Below, in pieces: positions 5,814-12,147 of a stretch of 12,147 nt of DNA (positions are counted from its first letter, which is position 1; every line of letters begins with the position of its first letter). The notes beneath the pieces were generated by a model that was not told the origin of the DNA, ran no database searches, and saw only the letters and a program-made list of their open reading frames with translations. The stretch comes from an uncultured Lachnospiraceae bacterium (GTDB taxonomy: Bacteria > Bacillota > Clostridia > Lachnospirales > Lachnospiraceae). Position numbers and translations under genes: made by a program. The stretch covers positions 1-12,147 of the forward strand of contig CAJTPU010000038.1 of assembly GCA_910578335.1 (NCBI GenBank). The letters are read 5' to 3'.

Positions 5814-7466
5814 CTACACCCTGAAACAGCTTCCTCCCACAAATTCCCTGCAGATGGAATTGTTGGGCAGGCTTTCGCTGCTCACGCCTAAAAAGTAATC
5901 TAAAAATTTCAGAAGCCGCCTTGCTTCATAGTACTCCGGTTCACCCTTCCCAATATGGAACAGCAGCGGCTCCGCAAACTGCTTTAACACAGCAAGCTCA
6001 TAAATAAGTGCCGAATTAAACATAGCGTCCGCGCTCTCCTGAAAAGGAAAAATATTCTGCTCCTCTCCTCTTCTGACGGAGCCCCACATCTGAATGGTTC
6101 TCTTGGCATCCGAGCCTCTGGTTCTTGCATCGCGGACCATTCTCCTAAGCAGACGCACATCCGTGGTCGGTATCCGGTTGTGCGCATCGATATTCAGACT
6201 GGTCAGCGCACTGATATATATCTTATATTTGCTTTCTTCGGGCAGCGCGTAAGAAGTTTTTGCATTCAAACCGTGAATTCCCTCTATCACCAGAATATCC
6301 TCCGCGCCCAGCCTCAGGGTATTGCCTTTATACTCCCGCTTGCCGGTCTTGAAGTTAAAGGTCGGCATTTCCACCATCTCTCCCGCCAGCAGCCTGCACA
6401 TATCCTGATTAAAAAGCTCTACGTCGATTGCCTCCAGGCACTCAAAATTGTAATCGCCGTTCTCATCCCGCGGCGTCAGCTCCCTGTCCACAAAATAATC
6501 GTCTAATGCAATCGGATGCGGCGTCATGCCCTGTGTGCGGAGCTGAATAGAGAGCCTGTGGGAAAAGCTGGTTTTGCCGGAAGAGGAAGGTCCTGCAATC
6601 ATAATAAACTTTACGTCTCCCCGCTCCACAATTTTCTTGGCTATTTCTCCAATTTTCCGTTCCTGCTCCGCCTCCTGCACCAAAATCATATCACTGATAT
6701 TTCCCGCGCATATGGCATCGTTCAATTCACCCACCGTTGTGATATTTACCCTGTCTCCCCAATTCTTTGCCTCCAACAGTGTTTCAAACAAAAGCCTGCT
6801 TTTCGGCGCCTGCGGCACATGACACGGGTCTTTCATGTCGGGAAGCAGCAGCATCATGCCGCCCTCGTAAGGCACAACGTCGAAATATTTAACATATCCG
6901 GCATTTGGCAGCATATAGCCATAGTAATAATCAAAATATCCTTCCATCTCGTAAACATTTACGAAGGAGCTTCTTCTGTAGCGGAATACCTTCTCCTTAT
7001 CCGCCATTCCTTTTTCCCGGAATAAATCCATGGCGTCATCAAGGGCATAGGACTTTTTAAGCATCGGCATCTTCATCTCCGAAAGCTCCTGCATCCTTTT
7101 TTTCAGCTTATCCGTCAGCTCCTTTGTCACGGTGAGCGCTCCCGTGGAAACATAATAGCCGCTTCCCACGGTAAACTCCAGCTTGCAGCCCTGCGCAGCC
7201 TCCGCTCCCGCCACATCGTACACAGCCTTTAAGAGCATCATTTTTGCAGTACGCATATACGTCTTATTTCCCACTGCATCCTTCAATGTAAAAAATTCCA
7301 ACCTGCCGCTTCTTACCGCCCTCTTAAACAGCTCCCGTATCTTGCCGTTTAACGCCACGACCGCAATCTGATTGTCATAAGCCGGCTGGTATTCTTTTAC
7401 GATTTCTTCGTAGGTCGTCCCATTCGGATACTGCCTTTCTTTTCCCTCAATTGTCAATGTAATCAT
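5814..7466 (-). CDS. TGS-domain nucleoside (uridine) kinase-like protein
   Basis: A 550-residue fusion. The N-terminus (about 1-60) is a TGS domain (MITLTIEGKERQYPNGTTYEEI), followed by a region like the editing-associated part of threonyl-tRNA synthetase (about 65-200). The C-terminal half (about 285-520) is a P-loop kinase of the uridine kinase/phosphoribulokinase family, with Walker A GPSSSGKTS (292-300), the DDYFVDRELTPRDENGDYNFECLEAID substrate block (in pieces over 322-348), and ILVIEGIHGLN (391-401). By family it would phosphorylate a nucleoside with ATP or GTP; the true substrate and the role of the TGS part are unsettled. The C-terminal NNSICREFVGGSC is characteristic of this clostridial family. 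It lies 26 bp after the Nif3 gene with GGGAGG before its ATG, so it is probably co-transcribed with the dnaG cluster. Confidence 0.87.
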   Translation of the reverse strand: MITLTIEGKERQYPNGTTYEEIVKEYQPAYDNQIAVVALNGKIRELFKRAVRSGRLEFFTLKDAVGNKTYMRTAKMMLLKAVYDVAGAEAAQGCKLEFTVGSGYYVSTGALTVTKELTDKLKKRMQELSEMKMPMLKKSYALDDAMDLFREKGMADKEKVFRYRRSSFVNVYEMEGYFDYYYGYMLPNAGYVKYFDVVPYEGGMMLLLPDMKDPCHVPQAPKSRLLFETLLEAKNWGDRVNITTVGELNDAICAGNISDMILVQEAEQERKIGEIAKKIVERGDVKFIMIAGPSSSGKTSFSHRLSIQLRTQGMTPHPIALDDYFVDRELTPRDENGDYNFECLEAIDVELFNQDMCRLLAGEMVEMPTFNFKTGKREYKGNTLRLGAEDILVIEGIHGLNAKTSYALPEESKYKIYISALTSLNIDAHNRIPTTDVRLLRRMVRDARTRGSDAKRTIQMWGSVRRGEEQNIFPFQESADAMFNSALIYELAVLKQFAEPLLFHIGKGEPEYYEARRLLKFLDYFLGVSSESLPNNSICREFVGGSCFRV

Positions 7467-7492
7467 CTTCCCAATACCTCCCGTATTTTTGT

Positions 7493-8275
7493 TTATACCA
7501 CTGTATATGGACTTTTTTCCTCTGCCGCCAGCACCACAAGCTCCGGCATTTTTTTCCTGCAGTATTCCTGCATATATGGCACAAAAAGCTTCTCCAGACC
7601 ATAATGCCCCGCATCAATCACGGAAACCCCCTGCGCCACCAAATCAATCCCCATGTGATGATTGATATCCCCTGAAATCAGCACATCGACGCCCGCCTGC
7701 ACGGCTGACGGTATCACGGATTTCGCCGACCCGGGGGAAACTGCGGCAATCTCTATCCGCTCATTCATTTCCCCGTATACCCTGACAGCGGGAAGATGGA
7801 ACACTTCTTTCACATACGCCGCACACGCTGAAAGACTCATGACTTCCGGCAGCCTGCCATAACGTCCGATTCCTTCTTTGGCAATCTCGTCTTCACAAGT
7901 AACCTCCAAAACCTGTCTGTCCAAAAGCCGCAGCTCGTCCGCCGCGGCATCCGCCATTCCCATCACGTCAAAATTGGTATGCATGGCATAATAGCAAATA
8001 TCCGCCTGCAGAAGCTTGAGCACGCGCCTGCCGATAAAGTGCTCCGCCGTAATGCTTTTTAAAGGAGAAAAAATCAGCGGATGATGGGTAATCAGCATAT
8101 CTGCTCCGGCATCGACAGCGTCCTCTATCACCTCGTCGGTGGCATCCACCGCCAGATACACGCTTTTTACTTCCTTTGCGCTCCGCCCTGCCAAAAGCCC
8201 CACATTGTCCCACTGTTCGGCAAAGCCCAAAGGCGCAAGCACCTCCAGCCTGCGCATAATGTCCGTACACCTCAT
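7493..8275 (-). CDS. Nif3-like dinuclear metal-center protein
   Basis: Member of the conserved Nif3/DUF34 family, often labelled GTP cyclohydrolase I type 2 on weak grounds; it forms toroidal hexamers with a two-metal site. Ligand motifs are all present in the 260 residues: THHPLIF (His64, His65), HTNFD (His99, Asp103) and DAGHYGLE (His224, Glu228). The length fits the short form. Longer homologues such as Bacillus YqfO carry an extra PII-like domain in the middle, which is absent here. Its ATG overlaps the trmK stop in an ATGA arrangement and its ribosome binding site (AAGGAGAAGGGG) lies inside trmK, indicating translational coupling. The cellular reaction is not firmly known for the family. 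Confidence 0.93.
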   Translation of the reverse strand: MRCTDIMRRLEVLAPLGFAEQWDNVGLLAGRSAKEVKSVYLAVDATDEVIEDAVDAGADMLITHHPLIFSPLKSITAEHFIGRRVLKLLQADICYYAMHTNFDVMGMADAAADELRLLDRQVLEVTCEDEIAKEGIGRYGRLPEVMSLSACAAYVKEVFHLPAVRVYGEMNERIEIAAVSPGSAKSVIPSAVQAGVDVLISGDINHHMGIDLVAQGVSVIDAGHYGLEKLFVPYMQEYCRKKMPELVVLAAEEKSPYTVV

Positions 8276-9117
8276 ACCCCTTCTCCTTCTCTTTTATAAA
8301 ATGAAAGACAGCATTCGATATCAGAAAGCTCCTCTAACAGCTCCCTTTTCCGCTGTTTCCTTCTGACAGCTTCCTCACCGTATCTTTCTGTAGCTTCGTC
8401 CCACGCATTTTTAGCGTTTTCTCCCGCTTTTTCGACTGCCGTAGATACCGCTGCAGTCTCTTCCCGCTTCCGCCTCTTTCCATTGTCAAGACCTGCCAGA
8501 ATCTTTTCATTCCTGTCCCGCAGCATTTCCAGATATTCCTTTAAAATCGGATGCCTCTCCGCCAACAGGCAGGCGCCGAAGCTGTCCGCCGCCCGCTGCC
8601 ATGTCTCGTCTGAAATGCCCTCCGGCACAGGCGCTTCTTTGCCGCGGTATACCGCCTTCATCACCACATAAAATTTGCCGTCTTCCTTCACCATGTTTTC
8701 CGCCACGACAGCGTAGCCGTTCTCCCGCAGAAACGCCCGAAAATACCGAAGCTCCGACTGTGGCTGCAAAATCAGCTCTTTCATCAGCTTTGCTTTTTCC
8801 TGCCCTCTTGTCAGGATTTCTGCCATCAGGCGTCCGCCCATGCCGGCACAGATTAACGTATCCGCCTCCCCCGCACGAAGCGCTTCCAAACCGTCTGACA
8901 GCCTTGTCTCTATGTAATCAGAAAATCCTCTCGCGGCTATATGCTCTCTGGCACGCTCTAACGGTCCCTCCCGCAAATCCATGGCATAAACCTTCGGCGC
9001 AATTTTATGTTCATACAGATAAATGGATACAAAGCCATGGTCGCAGCCTATGTCCGCCGTCCGGCTGCCCATTGTCACCATATCTGCAATTGCCTGTAAT
9101 CTTTTTGACAATTCCAT
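8272..9117 (-). CDS. trmK: tRNA (adenine(22)-N1)-methyltransferase
   Basis: SAM-dependent enzyme that methylates N1 of A22 in the tRNA D-arm region (B. subtilis TrmK, formerly YqfN). Of 281 residues, the N-terminal Rossmann domain shows the SAM motif ADIGCDHGFVSIYL (21-34), the acidic end of strand 2 (AMDLREGPL, 45-53), the AGMGG loop (91-95), and LILQPQSE (116-122), which stands at the catalytic strand. The C-terminal helical part is a coiled coil and is longer than the roughly 235-residue B. subtilis protein: residues about 212-258 form an extra charged, Ala/Glu/Lys/Arg-rich segment. The start lies 8 bases after the rpoD stop, and its AGGA includes part of the rpoD stop codon, so the two are coupled. 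Placement between rpoD and the Nif3 gene is the usual Firmicutes order. Confidence 0.93.
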   Translation of the reverse strand: MELSKRLQAIADMVTMGSRTADIGCDHGFVSIYLYEHKIAPKVYAMDLREGPLERAREHIAARGFSDYIETRLSDGLEALRAGEADTLICAGMGGRLMAEILTRGQEKAKLMKELILQPQSELRYFRAFLRENGYAVVAENMVKEDGKFYVVMKAVYRGKEAPVPEGISDETWQRAADSFGACLLAERHPILKEYLEMLRDRNEKILAGLDNGKRRKREETAAVSTAVEKAGENAKNAWDEATERYGEEAVRRKQRKRELLEELSDIECCLSFYKREGEGV

Positions 9118-9125
9118 GGCTTGTC

Positions 9126-10238
9126 CTAATCCAGATAGTCTTTCAATTTGCGGCTGCGGCTGGGATGCCTGAGCTTGCGCAGCGCCTTCGCCTCAATCTG
9201 GCGGATGCGCTCACGGGTTACGCTGAATTCCTTCCCTACCTCCTCCAGCGTCCGCGCCCTGCCGTCATCCAGTCCAAAACGCAGCCTTAATACCTTCTGC
9301 TCTCTTTCCGTCAGCGTGCCAAGCACCTCCACAAGCTGTTCCTTTAAGAGCGTAAACGCCGCCGCATCTGCCGGCACCGGCACATTGTCGTCCTGAATAA
9401 AATCTCCCAGATGGCTGTCCTCCTCCTCGCCGATGGGCGTCTCTAAGGACACCGGTTCCTGACTGATTTTTAAAATCTCGCGCACGCGCTCCACCGGCAT
9501 ATTCATCTCCTCCGCGATTTCCTCCGGCGAAGGCTCCCTGCCAAGCTCCTGCAAAAGCTGGCGGCTGACACGAATCAGCTTATTGATGGTCTCCACCATA
9601 TGCACGGGAATTCTTATGGTTCGCGCCTGGTCTGCAATGGCTCTCGTAATTGCCTGCCGAATCCACCACGTCGCATAAGTAGAAAACTTATAGCCCTTTC
9701 GGTAATCAAACTTTTCCACCGCTTTAATCAGTCCCAGATTACCCTCCTGTATCAAATCCAAAAACAGCATTCCCCTGCCCACGTAACGCTTGGCAATACT
9801 GACCACTAGACGCAGGTTGGCTTCTGCAAGACGCTTTTTGGCGTCCTGGTCGCCCAGCTCCATTTTCTTTGCCAGTTCAATTTCCTCCTCCGCAGACAAA
9901 AGCGGTACTTTACCGATTTCCTTTAAATACATCCTGACAGGGTCTTCAATGCTGATACCATCCGGCACGGAGAGGTCGAGGTTTTCCACATCCACGTCTT
10001 CCTCGTCAATCATCATGATTTCTTCGTCGTCTACGTCGTCTTCCTCCGTAATCCGCAGGATATCGACATTATTCTGCTCCAAAATCTCCAGAATTTTATC
10101 AAATTGTTCCTCTTCGAGCGGCATGTCTAAAAAGAAATCATTGATTTCCTGATATTCCAGCACATTCTTTTTCTTCTTTGCAACGGCGAGAAGCTCCTTC
10201 ATCTTCTCCTCAAACCTTGCCTGTGTGTTTTCATCCAT
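9126..10238 (-). CDS. rpoD: RNA polymerase primary sigma factor (sigma 70/A)
   Basis: Housekeeping sigma factor that directs RNA polymerase to -10/-35 promoters such as the rnpB promoter found in this window. All regions are present in 370 residues: acidic region 1.1 (about 1-85, with an EEDDVDDEE run), region 1.2 (about 94-130), region 2 with NLRLVVSIAKRYVGRG and the -10 recognition and melting helices GYKFSTYATWWIRQAI (182-197), region 3 (about 215-290), and region 4 with the -35 helix-turn-helix TLEEVGKEFSVTRERIRQIE (330-349). The start follows AAAGGATGG about 8 bases upstream. It sits 39 bp after dnaG, in the conserved dnaG-rpoD order, and is translationally coupled to trmK. Confidence 0.97.
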   Translation of the reverse strand: MDENTQARFEEKMKELLAVAKKKKNVLEYQEINDFFLDMPLEEEQFDKILEILEQNNVDILRITEEDDVDDEEIMMIDEEDVDVENLDLSVPDGISIEDPVRMYLKEIGKVPLLSAEEEIELAKKMELGDQDAKKRLAEANLRLVVSIAKRYVGRGMLFLDLIQEGNLGLIKAVEKFDYRKGYKFSTYATWWIRQAITRAIADQARTIRIPVHMVETINKLIRVSRQLLQELGREPSPEEIAEEMNMPVERVREILKISQEPVSLETPIGEEEDSHLGDFIQDDNVPVPADAAAFTLLKEQLVEVLGTLTEREQKVLRLRFGLDDGRARTLEEVGKEFSVTRERIRQIEAKALRKLRHPSRSRKLKDYLD

Positions 10239-10277
10239 TTTGGTTCCATCCTTTCAAAACGTAGTAGTAGTATAACC

Positions 10278-12050
10278 TCAATCCAGTGAAATATGCGTTT
10301 TTCCAAGCTCTTCCAATGCCTTCTTGCCCGCAATCACCTGATTTAATGCCTCCATATCACTTCCCAGTCTGCCGGAATAGTATTCATAACTATTCTTTTT
10401 CACAGCATATAAAATGTCGTGAAAAGCCTTCTCCCTCTCCTGTTTCGTCTGAAGCGCTTCCACTTTGGTGTTAAACAGCGCGGCAGCCTCCCGCTGCTGT
10501 TCCTCCTCCTCAAACATACTGACAATACCCGCCGGATTGTAGTTCCCCGCCTCTATATCCAAAAACAGGCGCTCCGCTACCTTCCTGTACAGCTCCTCCG
10601 TAAAGTCGGAAGCTTTTATGTATTGGGATATGCGGGGGTACACCTGCGGATAATCCGTAATCCACGTGAGCAGCATCCGCTGAATACGCCTGCCGTTTTC
10701 CTCCGGCGTTGCCTTTTTTCCCGCAGCCTGCTTCGGTCTTTCCACAGGCTTTACCAGCCCCGTCTGCGCCGCATAGGTGTTCACCAGCCGCCGCAGATTG
10801 TCAAAACCGATATGGTACTTGTCCGCCACCGCCTCAAGATAATTTTCCCGCTCCACCTCTATTTCAAAGCCGCAGAGCTTTTTCGCAATTTCTTTATGGA
10901 ACTTGGTCTTGCCCTCCGGGTCTTTCAAATCATAATCCCGCTCCAGAATGCGGATTTCAAACATAAAACTGTTTTCCGCGCCTGCAATTCTCTCCTGAAA
11001 CGCCTCCGTTCCCTCATTTTTGATAAACTCGTCAGGGTCCTTATGAGGCTTTAAGTCGATGACCTTGCCCGTCAGTCCCGCCTCACGCAAAATTCCAATA
11101 GCGCGCAGCGCCGCTTTGACTCCCGCGCCGTCGCTGTCATAAGCAAGCAGCACATTCTCCGTATAACGCTTTAACAGATTTGCCTGCCCCGAGGTAAACG
11201 CTGTCCCAAGAGAGGCAACCGCCTGGGTAAAGCCCGCCTGATGCATGGAAATTACATCCATATAGCCCTCGCACAGAATCACATTGCCGGCGCGGGCGGT
11301 CCTGGCAAAATTAAGCCCGTATAAATTCCGGCTCTTGTCAAATACCGGCGTTTCCGGTGAATTCAGGTACTTGGGCTCGCCCTCTCCCATCACCCTGCCG
11401 CCAAACCCGATAACCCGGTGGTTAATGTCCTGTATGGGAAACATAACCCTGTTCCAGAACTTGTCATGGGAGCCTCTCTTCTCGTCGTAGCTACTAAGAC
11501 CGGCTTCCGCAAGCAGCCTTTCGTCAAATCCTTTCTGCTTCAAATATTTGGTCAAATCATCACTGGTCTTATTGGCAAAACCCAGACCGAATTTCTGCAT
11601 GGTCTCCCCGGAAAGCCGCCGGTTCGTCAGATACTTAAGCCCCGTCTCCCCCTGCTTGGCGCGGAGCTGGTAATAAAAATACTTTGCCGCCTCCTTGTTT
11701 GCCTCCAAAAGCCGCGCCCTGTGGTTTTCCTTTTTTTTCATCTCCTCAGAATACTCCACCTCCGGCAGATTGACGCCCGCACGCTCCGCCAGCATCTTGA
11801 TTGCCTCGCCAAAGGTATAGTTCTCATAATTCATAATAAAAGTAAATACATTGCCGCCCGCGCCGCAGCCAAAGCAATAATACATTTGTTTTGCGCCGGA
11901 CACGGAAAAAGAAGGAGATTTTTCATTGTGAAAAGGGCAGAGCCCGAAGTGGCTGGCGCCCTTCTTCTGCAGCTTCACATATCCCGATATCACGTCCACA
12001 ATATCATTTTTCATTCTGACTTCTTCTACCAGCTCTTCGGGATAGTACAT
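10278..12050 (-). CDS. dnaG: DNA primase
   Basis: Synthesises RNA primers at the replication fork with DnaB helicase. In 590 residues it shows the N-terminal CHC2 zinc-binding domain (Cys38, His41, Cys59, Cys62: CPFHNEKSPSFSV and YYCFGCGAGG), the RNA polymerase core with GRVMGEGEPKYLNSPET (218-234), the TOPRIM fold with Glu261 (LCEGYMDV) and Asp305/Asp307 (AYDSDGAG), then KDPDEFI (337-343), and a divergent C-terminal helicase-interaction domain (about 450-590). AAAGGAG about 8 bases upstream supports the ATG at 12050. First gene of the visible minus-strand cluster; the 97 bases upstream of it gave no convincing promoter, so the operon may begin beyond the window. Confidence 0.97.
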   Translation of the reverse strand: MYYPEELVEEVRMKNDIVDVISGYVKLQKKGASHFGLCPFHNEKSPSFSVSGAKQMYYCFGCGAGGNVFTFIMNYENYTFGEAIKMLAERAGVNLPEVEYSEEMKKKENHRARLLEANKEAAKYFYYQLRAKQGETGLKYLTNRRLSGETMQKFGLGFANKTSDDLTKYLKQKGFDERLLAEAGLSSYDEKRGSHDKFWNRVMFPIQDINHRVIGFGGRVMGEGEPKYLNSPETPVFDKSRNLYGLNFARTARAGNVILCEGYMDVISMHQAGFTQAVASLGTAFTSGQANLLKRYTENVLLAYDSDGAGVKAALRAIGILREAGLTGKVIDLKPHKDPDEFIKNEGTEAFQERIAGAENSFMFEIRILERDYDLKDPEGKTKFHKEIAKKLCGFEIEVERENYLEAVADKYHIGFDNLRRLVNTYAAQTGLVKPVERPKQAAGKKATPEENGRRIQRMLLTWITDYPQVYPRISQYIKASDFTEELYRKVAERLFLDIEAGNYNPAGIVSMFEEEEQQREAAALFNTKVEALQTKQEREKAFHDILYAVKKNSYEYYSGRLGSDMEALNQVIAGKKALEELGKTHISLD

Positions 12051-12147
12051 TGTGGGTTCTCCTTTCCTGTATATGTCGTACTTAGGCTTTTTCGAAACTC
12101 AGTGAATACGCGAGTGTCATTGTGCACCTTGTATATTTCAACACAGA

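Noticed and set aside
5280..5891. 203-residue open frame on the plus strand
   Set aside because: Antisense of the glycoside hydrolase gene, whose reading frame is fully supported by motifs.
8601..9290. 229-residue open frame on the plus strand
   Set aside because: Antisense of trmK and rpoD, and proline/serine-rich as expected from the complement of these genes.
10419..11054. 211-residue open frame on the plus strand
   Set aside because: Antisense of the dnaG C-terminal half; no ribosome binding site or recognisable domain.
12068..12096. TTCGAA - 17 bases - TATACA on the minus strand as a dnaG promoter
   Set aside because: Transcription would start at about 12061, inside the ribosome binding site at 12059-12065, leaving no usable leader.
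1..12147. CRISPR arrays, tRNA genes, insertion sequences, defence or toxin-antitoxin modules
   Set aside because: No regular spacer-repeat array, cloverleaf, IS ends or recognisable defence proteins were seen; the XRE gene has no toxin partner beside it.

Overview
The window looks like chromosomal DNA of a low-to-mid GC Firmicute of class Clostridia, most likely a Lachnospiraceae gut anaerobe. The grounds are the minus-strand order dnaG - rpoD - trmK - Nif3-family gene - TGS-domain nucleoside kinase, strong AGGAG-type ribosome binding sites, and a tyrosine integrase and large serine recombinase of kinds common in that group. The genus cannot be named from this sequence alone.

Left part (1 to about 3065) is mobile DNA. 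It opens with the 3' portion of a large serine recombinase (zinc ribbon plus coiled coil) that runs off the left edge. Next comes a small membrane protein gene. It converges with a minus-strand XRE-type repressor gene over a bidirectional terminator. A zinc-ribbon tyrosine integrase gene is divergent from the repressor across a 205-bp control region with dyad symmetries. Right after the integrase stop lie three copies of the 11-mer TTTGTTGCTAA and then a perfect 16-bp stem hairpin. The serine recombinase segment looks GC-richer than the DNA that follows, so two elements may be nested or abutting.

Middle part (3112 to 3538): a complete RNase P RNA gene (rnpB) on the minus strand with its own promoter (TTGGCA, 17 bp, TACAAT). 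Its 3' end faces the integrase. The element therefore appears to sit just beyond the rnpB 3' end, which makes that end the likely attachment region.

Right part (3576 to 12050) is a minus-strand run of housekeeping genes. In transcription order it is DNA primase, primary sigma factor, tRNA m1A22 methyltransferase, Nif3-like metal protein, TGS-uridine-kinase-like protein, and a cytoplasmic family 3 glycoside hydrolase resembling beta-xylosidases. The first four are packed tightly (trmK and the Nif3 gene overlap by 4 bp; rpoD and trmK are 8 bp apart), as in the macromolecular-synthesis operon of Firmicutes. All six proteins look full length with key residues intact.

No clearly new multi-gene system is visible. 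The most unusual features are at the element/rnpB junction, in the repeats beside the integrase, and in a zinc-knuckle motif lying out of frame at the start of the small membrane protein gene.
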